From JBATTK01 sp049670505 (GTDB lineage: Bacteria > Bacteroidota > Bacteroidia > Flavobacteriales > Flavobacteriaceae), in assembly GCA_049670505.1 (NCBI GenBank), contig JBATTK010000127.1, positions 1 through 14,072 of the forward strand: 14,072 nt of DNA. The letters run 5' to 3'. The notes below the pieces were generated by a model that was not told the DNA's origin, searched no databases, and saw only the letters and a program-made list of their open reading frames with translations. The translations under genes and the position numbers were made by a program. This document shows, piece after piece, positions 1-6,572 of the stretch (its first letter is position 1; each line of letters opens with the position of its first letter).

Positions 1-31
1 ACATTTACAGTATCCAAATTTGCTCCTACTT

Positions 32-1834
32 ATGATGCGTTTAGGTATTCCTTTATGGATTATGTTATTCATGGGCATACAGGCTGCTTTTTCACAAATA
101 TCGGCGGATTGTAGTACTGCTGTACCCATATGTAACAACACACCCGTAAATGGGGGCACCAATGGTATGGGTATCGATGATTTTAATGGATCTTCCCGAA
201 CAGGATGTTTTATCCAGGGTAGCGGCACCGTGGAATCTAATTCCGCCTGGTACCGTTTTCGTACGGGAGCATCCGGTCAATTGGGCTTTAATATAGGTTT
301 TGATGCCTCTGAAGATTGGGATTTTGCACTGTACAGATCCGATGATTGCAATAGTTTAGGGGAACCTATCCGCTGTAATTTCTTTGATAATTCGGATAAT
401 GAAGTGTATATGGGGGTTGGGGAAAGTCCTGCCGGTACTGGAAATACGTTTCTCTATGAGGATTGGCTTCAAGTATCACCTGGAGAAGAGTACTATTTAC
501 TGGTCAATAATTTTAGCAATACCAACTCTGGCTTTTCCATTCAGTTCTCCGGTAATATTTTTGTTACAAACCCGGACGATGCGCTAGATTGTTCTATTAT
601 AAGCAATCTTTTGGGGCCTCCGCTGGCAGTATGTGATAATGAGAATGTAGTTTTGGATGCAACTACCACAACTGCCGTTAACTATGAATGGTTTGCGGAT
701 ACGGGAAGTGGATTTTTACCTATTATGGGAGCACATGACCCTACGCTGCAACCTACTACTTCTGCACTTTATAGGGTATCGATTTTGACTACGGGGGGAA
801 ATCTGATTACAAGTGATGTGCAAGTGGAATTTTCGATCGCTCCAACGAGTTTTCCGGTATTGGATGAAATCTTTTGCTCCGATATGGTCATGTACGACCT
901 ATCCCAAAAGGATAGCGAAGCCTTGGGAGGGCAGCATCCCAACGATTTTACGGTGAGTTATCATCGTTCCATGGACGATGCCGTGAAGGGTATGGGCAGT
1001 CTTCCAAAATTATATCCACTAAGTGCAGGGAATGAAATTATTTATGTCAGGACTTCTTCCATAAAGAACCCAAACTGTTTTGATGTATCGCAACAGTTCC
1101 AATTAACCGTTGTTGAAACTCCGGTCGCTAATTTTCCTTTAGAGGTTTTTCTATGTGAAGGCGATATCACAACGGTTATCGGGGATCTATTGTCAAATCC
1201 AAATTACTCCTATTCATGGGATTCCGGTGAAACGACTTCTAGCCTTACGGTTTCACGGGCAGGAACGTATACCGTTGTAATTACCAATCAAGAAACAGGC
1301 ATACGTTGTGAAAGTACGTGGGTTATAACCATAGTAATTTCTAGAACTCCCGAGATTTCCGATGTGCTTATAGAACATCTGCAGAACAATAATGTAGTGA
1401 CCATTTTATCCGACAGGGAAGGTGATTTTGAATACCGTTTGGATGATGGAGGTTATCAATCGGAGCCTATTTTTGAGGAAGTGTTGCCAGGAATCCATGA
1501 AGTGACCATAAATGACCTAAATGGATGTGGTGCGGATGTTGAAACGATTACTGTAGTGGGTTTTCCAAAGTTTTTCACCCCAAATGGGGACGGGGTCAAC
1601 GATGAGTGGCAAATCGCCGGGGTTTCCGAACTAACGAATCCCGTTGTTTTTATTTATGATCGATATGGGAAATTCATAAAACAGTTGCACCAAAATGATA
1701 TAGGCTGGGACGGTACCCTTGGCGGAAAGCAATTGCCTTCATCCGATTATTGGTTTAAACTGACCTATGTAAATGACGAAGGGCAAAATATCACTGCCAA
1801 ATATATAAACAATCACTTTTCCTTGCGGAGATAG
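32..1834 (+). CDS. Secreted T9SS type B sorting-domain protein with Ig-like modules
   Basis: Large exported protein, probably cell-surface or secreted through the type IX secretion system. With the ATG at 32 it has 600 residues and starts with a signal peptide (hydrophobic LWIMLFMGIQAAFS, cleavage likely before QIS). An N-terminal domain of about 160 residues follows, with paired Cys (DCSTAVPIC) and the motif DWDFALY. Then come two or three Ig/PKD-like beta modules (one contains YSWDSGETTSSLTV) and a short SprB-like piece (DLNGCG). The last ~85 residues are the 'gliding motility-associated C-terminal domain' (PKFFTPNGDGVNDEW, then IYDRYGKF, GWDGTLGGKQLPSSDYWF), which is the type B T9SS sorting signal. 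Start choice: the frame is open to the left edge, with a TTG at 20 and ATGs at 32 and 35. I chose 32 because the signal peptide begins there, but a start before the window is possible. Ligand and function are unknown. The next gene is a paralogue. Confidence 0.88.
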   Translation: MMRLGIPLWIMLFMGIQAAFSQISADCSTAVPICNNTPVNGGTNGMGIDDFNGSSRTGCFIQGSGTVESNSAWYRFRTGASGQLGFNIGFDASEDWDFALYRSDDCNSLGEPIRCNFFDNSDNEVYMGVGESPAGTGNTFLYEDWLQVSPGEEYYLLVNNFSNTNSGFSIQFSGNIFVTNPDDALDCSIISNLLGPPLAVCDNENVVLDATTTTAVNYEWFADTGSGFLPIMGAHDPTLQPTTSALYRVSILTTGGNLITSDVQVEFSIAPTSFPVLDEIFCSDMVMYDLSQKDSEALGGQHPNDFTVSYHRSMDDAVKGMGSLPKLYPLSAGNEIIYVRTSSIKNPNCFDVSQQFQLTVVETPVANFPLEVFLCEGDITTVIGDLLSNPNYSYSWDSGETTSSLTVSRAGTYTVVITNQETGIRCESTWVITIVISRTPEISDVLIEHLQNNNVVTILSDREGDFEYRLDDGGYQSEPIFEEVLPGIHEVTINDLNGCGADVETITVVGFPKFFTPNGDGVNDEWQIAGVSELTNPVVFIYDRYGKFIKQLHQNDIGWDGTLGGKQLPSSDYWFKLTYVNDEGQNITAKYINNHFSLRR

Positions 1835-2145
1835 GGGCCGAAAAACTACTTTTTTAATCTAAGAAATTTCTCGATGGTTCCGTTGTGCCTTCATGTAGCT
1901 ATTTCGGAGGACGAAGGCCTTGGGTTTGCCTACTGCAAGCAGGGTTTACGATCTTATCTCTTCCGCCAGTCGGCGAATCAGAATTGCCTTTTTCGCAATT
2001 CCGGGCGGGGTAAATAAAAAATTTCTTGAAATTTTTTAAAATCACTTCATCGATAAACTACATAAATTATAGGTCAAAATATACTAAATCCGCGCTCTGG
2101 GAGTTATACTATATATTATTAATACGACCTTAGCCCCTATAATCT
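1835..2145. other. Gene-free spacer between the two T9SS paralogues
   Basis: This 311-base spacer has no convincing ORF. Its centre (about 1929-2008) is a GC-richer palindromic element, listed separately. The last 130 bases are very AT-rich and probably hold the promoter of the downstream gene, but I see no good TAnnTTTG box. An 8-base inverted repeat (ATAGGGGC at 1831-1838, GCCCCTAT at 2133-2140) lies at both ends and may be chance. No obvious intrinsic terminator follows the first gene. Confidence 0.6.
1929..2008. repeat. REP-like palindromic intergenic element
   Basis: Three inverted repeats are packed together in DNA more GC-rich than its surroundings. CCTACT (1929-1934) faces AGCAGG (1938-1943) with one mismatch. 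CCGCC (1963-1967) pairs with GGCGG (2004-2008). Between those arms, GAATTGC (1981-1987) pairs perfectly with GCAATTC (1995-2001) across a CTTTTTC loop. The nested layout suggests a repeated extragenic palindrome; whether it recurs in the genome cannot be seen here. It could instead be a transcript-end structure of the upstream gene, but it lacks a U-tract. Confidence 0.5.
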
Positions 2146-3573
2146 ATGCGAACACATATTCATTTCATGTGTTGTTTATTCCTATATGTGTTGGGAGTAA
2201 ACGCCCAAGATGTCATAAATTCCTCAAATTCACCGGATTGTAGAACTGCCATACCCGTTTGTGCGGATATGCCCTTGGAAACTTTTGCGGAAGGTGCGGG
2301 AGATATTGAAGACTTTGATTTTAATGTTATTAGGCAAACAGGCTGTTTGGAAATAGGAGGAATCGGCGTACCTAATATAGAAAACAATACTTCATGGTTT
2401 GTTTTTAGGGCGGGTACGGACGGACAAATAGGTTTTGATATTGAAGCCTTGTCCGCTACCGCTGAGTGGGATTTTGCACTCTATGGCCCGGATGTAGATT
2501 GCGGCGATATCAGCAGCGGCAATGCCGAGCCCATTCGCTGTAATTATGAAGCGGACAACGGGACGGGTTTCACGGGTATAGGGGTGAATCCGATAAGTGG
2601 TCAGGCCGGGGCCCCATTTCTGGTACAGAGCCTTAATACCTATGACGAGTGGCTAGATGTACAGCAAGGTGAAATTTATTACTTGCTTATAAATAATTTT
2701 GATCCGACCCTGCTTGGCGATCCAGAACCCTTTCGACTCACTTTTACGGGTACTTCCGTAGACGCGGATCAGGATACCGCTTTGGATTGTACGCTTAGGG
2801 ATGAATTCCTGGGATTGGATATCATTGCGTGTGAAGGAGATGCACCAATTACCTTAAGTACCTTAAATTCCCCTGCCGGCCCCGATGTTTTAAGTATAGA
2901 TTGGAGCGTAGATAGGGACGGCGACGGTGTTCCCGAAGAAGTACTTACCGCTAATGCTAACCAACCGGAACTTATAGTAAGCAGTCCTAACTCGGGACGC
3001 TACTTTGTATCCATAAACACTAGTTTTGGTGTAGTTTCCGATGATATTTTAATTACATTCTTCGGACCCCCTGTCCTAGAGGAGGTAGTAGTATTGGAAT
3101 CGAATCTCGATGATGATGATACCAATACAAACAATATAGAAATTATAGTAGCGGGAGATGGAGAATATGAATATGCCATTAATGGAGGGGAATTTCAGGA
3201 CGATGCTGTTTTTCTGGATGTGCCTCCTGGTGAGAACACCTTAATAATCAATGATAAGAACGGTTGCGGTACTATTAATGAAATATTCATGGTGGTAGGT
3301 TATCCAAAGTTTTTCACTCCCAATGGAGATGGAATAAACGACGCTTGGAATATTTTGGGTATTGAGGAACTCACCGATCCCGCAGTATTCATATTTGATC
3401 GATATGGAAAACTACTGAAACAACTTGACGAAACTACCATTGGTTGGGATGGTACCTTTAACGGTAGGCCTCTACCATCGTCGGATTATTGGTTTCGAAT
3501 AGAATTTTCTGAAAATCAGGAGGGTATAGTAGTGGCAACTACAAAAAGGGCCCATTTTACGTTAAAACGATAA
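2146..3573 (+). CDS. Secreted T9SS type B sorting-domain protein (paralogue of the preceding gene)
   Basis: Exported protein of 475 residues with a signal peptide (MRTHIHFMCCLFLYVLGVNA, cleavage likely before Q21). Its N-terminal domain matches the upstream protein: paired Cys (DCRTAIPVC), an NTSWFVFRAG strand, EWDFALYGPD, EPIRCNYE and YYLLINNF. A single Ig-like stretch (IDWSVDRDGDGVPEE) and a DDDDTNTNN linker follow. The SprB-like segment ending DKNGCG leads into the C-terminal sorting domain (PKFFTPNGDGINDAW, FDRYGKLL, GWDGTFNGRPLPSSDYWF). The sorting domain is very close to that of the upstream gene in both protein and DNA, so the two arose by tandem duplication, with loss or gain of the central Ig modules. 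Acidic overall, as is usual for surface proteins. The ATG at 2146 begins directly at the signal peptide. A strong hairpin overlaps the stop codon. Substrate or role (adhesin, gliding accessory) is not deducible. Confidence 0.9.
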   Translation: MRTHIHFMCCLFLYVLGVNAQDVINSSNSPDCRTAIPVCADMPLETFAEGAGDIEDFDFNVIRQTGCLEIGGIGVPNIENNTSWFVFRAGTDGQIGFDIEALSATAEWDFALYGPDVDCGDISSGNAEPIRCNYEADNGTGFTGIGVNPISGQAGAPFLVQSLNTYDEWLDVQQGEIYYLLINNFDPTLLGDPEPFRLTFTGTSVDADQDTALDCTLRDEFLGLDIIACEGDAPITLSTLNSPAGPDVLSIDWSVDRDGDGVPEEVLTANANQPELIVSSPNSGRYFVSINTSFGVVSDDILITFFGPPVLEEVVVLESNLDDDDTNTNNIEIIVAGDGEYEYAINGGEFQDDAVFLDVPPGENTLIINDKNGCGTINEIFMVVGYPKFFTPNGDGINDAWNILGIEELTDPAVFIFDRYGKLLKQLDETTIGWDGTFNGRPLPSSDYWFRIEFSENQEGIVVATTKRAHFTLKR

Positions 3574-3617
3574 GAAACAAAAAGCCCCGACAGTAAAGTC
3601 GGGGCTTTTTGTTTCTT
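3572..3617. terminator. Bidirectional intrinsic terminator between convergent genes
   Basis: A perfect 20-bp stem (3572-3591 with 3598-3617) encloses the loop AGTAAA. The GC core is AGCCCCGAC/GTCGGGGCT, flanked by A-run and T-run arms, so it can terminate in both directions. It includes part of the stop codon of the plus-strand secreted protein and lies 13 bases beyond the end of the minus-strand FadL-like gene. Confidence 0.93.
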
Positions 3618-3629
3618 CCCAAATACACT

Positions 3630-5141
3630 TTAAAAATTCAAGGTAAATCCTAAAGTTACATTGGTGTTCAAATTATTGATTAATGCCGGTGCTGTTATGC
3701 CCGTATCAAATAATTGTTGATTCACATCTTGTTCTGTCCGGTTGACGGCTAAATCCAATCTACTGCCTCCAAAGTTATAGCCAATACCTGCAGAATACCC
3801 GGTTAAATCCCCAACAACGGTATCATCTTCAAAAGGACTTTGCTCCAAACGATAACCTCCCCTTAAGCTTACTTGGTCAATTCTAAATTCACCTCCTACC
3901 CTGAAGCTTGAAACAGGCTTCAAAACCGTAGATATAAAAGCGTTCTCGGATGAAAAATTAGGATCACTGTTCGGAAGCAGTTCTGCTTGGGACATATCCT
4001 GATACGTATAGTCAAAGCTTAAAAGTCCATCTTTACCAAAAATAATGGCCGCACTTCCCGTAAATTTCTCCGGAATCTCAACCGTATATTCTTCAAAGAG
4101 GTTCACAACATTGAAATCGATGAAATTAATTTCAGGATTCGTATCCGGAAAATCGGAATTTATCCGTTGTGAAAAGTCGTCCCTTAATCGATACCATGTA
4201 GGCGACTGATAGCTTCCACCTATTCTAATATTTTCATTCAATTTGGCTATTGCTCCTAGAGAATAGGAGAAACCCCACCCATCCGTACGTAGGAAACTAT
4301 CAAAGGTGGTAAACTGAATTGGGGAAGTGGGGTCATATCCGCTTTCATCGAACAAAGTAACTTGTTCGTAAAGAACGGAGTGGAAGTTCAAGGAGGCCCC
4401 AAAGAATAGATTCTCCTGATATTGAGACGCCAAATTTAAAGTGAATTTACTGTTATAACCTGCAGTACTGCGCAGATATTCCTGATTTACCGTACTATAT
4501 TGTGCATTAGATATATATTCCGTATTATCATCGATATCTTCTGCCGGATCAATAATCCCACCTTGAAAGCCTAAAAATGCCTGTTGATCTCCAAAACCCA
4601 GATTGGCCCCAATATCCAAATAAGCATCTTCTATGAATTCGTTTTCCTGCACACGTAACGGCCCCAAAGGAACGCCTTGGGCAAAATTTAAAAAGTAATT
4701 GTCTATTCCTTGATCACTGTTTCCGGTAATGAAAACTTCGTTGTCAAAATTCTGTGCCAGATCATAATTGATGGCTAAGGATATTTTTTTCCAATTAGAA
4801 TTCTCATCCGTATTCTTAAATACAAAAACACCTCCTAACTGATTGATGTCAACGGAGTTTATATCTGTGGTGCTGGTTCTGTTAAAATAAGTGGCGTCAT
4901 TGTTTCTATTGTAATTTGTTCCGGAAACGGTAAACAAACTATTGTTAAAAATTGCGGAACCGGCAGGATTTATGTTTAAAGCTGATAAGTCCCCACCAAC
5001 TGCGCCGAAAGCACCGCCAAGTCCCTGAAAGCGGGCTGTGCCCTGAAGACTTTCAGTACCATATCTTAATACATCGTTGATGTTTTGTGCACTCGTTATT
5101 GAACAGGCCAAAAGCATAAGGAAAGCAAAATAACTCTTCAT
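3630..5141 (-). CDS. OmpP1/FadL/TodX-family outer membrane transport protein
   Basis: Predicted outer-membrane beta-barrel of 503 residues. The FadL family moves long-chain fatty acids and other hydrophobic compounds across the outer membrane. Flavobacterial members are often labelled 'hemin receptor' without proof. Residues 1-19 are a signal peptide (cleavage near SAQ). Residues 35-65 carry the family's N-terminal signature, a Gly/Ala-rich hatch-like segment with QGLGGAFGAVGGDLSALNIN followed by PAG. The rest is alternating aromatic/polar strands with Asn/Asp-rich loops. It ends in LGFTLNF, with the terminal Phe typical of barrels assembled by BamA. The Gly/Trp-rich lipoprotein gene starts upstream on the same strand and ends 39 bases before this ATG, so the two are probably co-transcribed. 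The substrate cannot be assigned. Length is a little above the roughly 420-450 residues of proteobacterial FadL. Confidence 0.87.
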   Translation of the reverse strand: MKSYFAFLMLLACSITSAQNINDVLRYGTESLQGTARFQGLGGAFGAVGGDLSALNINPAGSAIFNNSLFTVSGTNYNRNNDATYFNRTSTTDINSVDINQLGGVFVFKNTDENSNWKKISLAINYDLAQNFDNEVFITGNSDQGIDNYFLNFAQGVPLGPLRVQENEFIEDAYLDIGANLGFGDQQAFLGFQGGIIDPAEDIDDNTEYISNAQYSTVNQEYLRSTAGYNSKFTLNLASQYQENLFFGASLNFHSVLYEQVTLFDESGYDPTSPIQFTTFDSFLRTDGWGFSYSLGAIAKLNENIRIGGSYQSPTWYRLRDDFSQRINSDFPDTNPEINFIDFNVVNLFEEYTVEIPEKFTGSAAIIFGKDGLLSFDYTYQDMSQAELLPNSDPNFSSENAFISTVLKPVSSFRVGGEFRIDQVSLRGGYRLEQSPFEDDTVVGDLTGYSAGIGYNFGGSRLDLAVNRTEQDVNQQLFDTGITAPALINNLNTNVTLGFTLNF

Positions 5142-5180
5142 TTTGTTAAGATTTAAGATGTTGTTGAATGATTGGGTTTA

Positions 5181-6473
5181 CTACTGTCTTCTTCCTCCGC
5201 CTCTACTGCCACCTCTGCTACCTCCAGAGGAACGGGAAGAACCACCGGAACTTCTAACGCTCCCGCCAGAACTTCTGGAGCTTCTACCAGAGCTTCTATA
5301 TCCAGAACTTCTTGAGGACGAAGAAGACCTTGAGTATCCAGAACTTCTAGATGATCTACCGCTACTTGAACCTCTGTATCCAGATGAACTTCTAGATGTA
5401 CCGCCACTTCTATAAGTTCCTCTACCTGCACTGGTTCTGTTAGCAGTGCCACTTCTATAGCTGCCGCTCCTTGGAGTATTGCCTCTGTATGTCTGACTAC
5501 TTCTGGAACTACCGTTGTATCTAGGTACGGCCCTGGTACTTCTACTTGTTCTATAAGATCGGTTTCTCGCCGCTGCATCCACTCCTACCGTTCTTCTAGC
5601 CGTAGTTCCCGTTCTATACCTGCTAGAGTTCCTAGCTGCTATAGTATTTCTATTGTTTGCGTACCTACTACTGTTGGTCCTATACCTATTAGAAGACGTA
5701 CCTCTAGTTGTTCTACCGATATTGGAGCGACCCCTAAAGGAATTGCCGGCTATAGCATTTCTATTGTAGTAACCGCGTCTACCTCTATTGAATCCAAAGT
5801 TTCTGTTGCCATAATAGCCGCCCCATAATGGCCCACCATAAAAGCCTCCAAATCCATAGCCAAATCCGCCGCCCCAGCCCCAATTGTTCCAACCGAAGCC
5901 ACCGCCCCAGCCCCAATTGTTCCAACCGAAACCTCCATATCCAAATCTATTAAATCCAAATCCGCCGCCCCAGCCCCAGTTGTTCCATAGCCAGGGATCC
6001 CAACCGAATCCTCCATATCCAAATCCACCACCGAAACCACCGCCCCAATTATCGTATATGTTTATATTGACATTGGAAGGGTTTTCTCCCCATCCGGCAT
6101 TACCATTGTAATTGTTATTGGAATTAAAATAATCGGTTTCTTGCGCAATTTCCAAGCTGTCGTTTTCCGTACCGCCATAATAACTATCTACATCGGTAAA
6201 AACTTCACTATCCAGAAATTCTCCATATTCATCAGCTCTTTGTCCAAAATAATCTCCATAGGCATTACTTTCATTTCTCTTACTTTGTTGCGCTTCTTGC
6301 CTTGGTTGTGTTGTGGGTTTTTCAACAGAAACCCTATTGTTGTCATTTCCATAGATACCATCGTTATCGTAATAAGATGCTTGTTGATACGAACCACATG
6401 AAGCCAGGAAAACACCCAACAGGGCAAACATGGCAACAGTTCTAATTCTTGGGCAAGGTAGAGAATGTATCAT
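5181..6473 (-). CDS. Low-complexity lipoprotein with Gly/Trp/Phe repeats and Arg/Ser-rich tail
   Basis: Protein of 430 residues with a lipoprotein signal peptide: a hydrophobic stretch (VAMFALLGVF), then lipobox L23-A-S-C26. Three regions follow. Residues ~27-130 are polar and acidic, rich in Asn, Tyr and Glu. Residues ~133-240 are Gly/Trp/Phe/Asn repeats built on GWNNWGWGGGF, two copies of which are an almost exact 33-bp DNA repeat. Residues ~240-430 are Arg/Ser/Gly/Tyr-rich, end in an RGG-type tail (GGSRGGSRGGGRRQ) and are strongly basic. I recall similar flavobacterial proteins labelled 'hypothetical' or, misleadingly, 'vitellogenin II'. No enzyme domain is visible. It is divergent from proS and sits upstream of the FadL-like gene in a likely operon, suggesting an outer-membrane or periplasmic role. 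A structural or binding role is inference only. The frame is secure: long, ATG-started, with an intact lipobox. Confidence 0.8.
   Translation of the reverse strand: MIHSLPCPRIRTVAMFALLGVFLASCGSYQQASYYDNDGIYGNDNNRVSVEKPTTQPRQEAQQSKRNESNAYGDYFGQRADEYGEFLDSEVFTDVDSYYGGTENDSLEIAQETDYFNSNNNYNGNAGWGENPSNVNINIYDNWGGGFGGGFGYGGFGWDPWLWNNWGWGGGFGFNRFGYGGFGWNNWGWGGGFGWNNWGWGGGFGYGFGGFYGGPLWGGYYGNRNFGFNRGRRGYYNRNAIAGNSFRGRSNIGRTTRGTSSNRYRTNSSRYANNRNTIAARNSSRYRTGTTARRTVGVDAAARNRSYRTSRSTRAVPRYNGSSRSSQTYRGNTPRSGSYRSGTANRTSAGRGTYRSGGTSRSSSGYRGSSSGRSSRSSGYSRSSSSSRSSGYRSSGRSSRSSGGSVRSSGGSSRSSGGSRGGSRGGGRRQ
5871..5936 (-). repeat. Two tandem 33-bp units inside the lipoprotein gene
   Basis: Units 5871-5903 and 5904-5936 begin with GCCCCAGCCCCAATTGTTCC on the plus strand and differ only near their right ends (GAAGCCACC against GAAACCTCC). 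Each codes 11 residues of the GWNNWGWGGGF type. A diverged third copy starts near 5968. The near-identity of two units implies recent slippage or recombination. Confidence 0.85.
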
Positions 6474-6498
6474 CGTTGTAAATTTAATTGTTGAACAT

Positions 6499-6531
6499 GG
6501 TAAAAATAGTTAGTTTTACCGAACTATTTTT
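6499..6531 (+). promoter_or_regulatory. Two overlapping, mutually exclusive hairpins upstream of proS
   Basis: In the 99-base divergent spacer, GGTAAAA (6499-6505) pairs with TTTTACC (6514-6520). The overlapping arm AAAAATAGTT (6502-6511) pairs with AACTATTTTT (6522-6531), which is followed by further Ts. The two structures cannot form together. The second resembles a very weak, AT-rich terminator reading toward proS. It may be an attenuator, an operator for either divergent gene, or chance in AT-rich DNA. I could not identify a convincing promoter box for either gene here. Confidence 0.35.
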
Positions 6532-6572
6532 TTAAGTAATCAATTCACAAGTTTTGTGCCAAACTTCAAGTA

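Noticed and set aside
1831..2140. 8-base inverted repeat ATAGGGGC / GCCCCTAT bounding the spacer, as if marking the ends of an inserted element.
   Set aside because: Short enough to be chance at this spacing; no target-site duplication or transposase is visible.
5143..5415. Plus-strand frame of 90 codons rich in Pro, Leu and Glu (LLPPPLLPPLLPPEE-type).
   Set aside because: It is the antisense of the Arg/Ser/Gly codon repeats in the lipoprotein tail, which keep the opposite strand free of stops. No independent start signal is visible.
5153..6040. Minus-strand alternative frames rich in Val/Glu/Leu or Gly/Ala/Asp over the repeat region.
   Set aside because: Frame-shifted readings of the same repeats; the 430-residue frame alone has a lipobox and full-length coherence.
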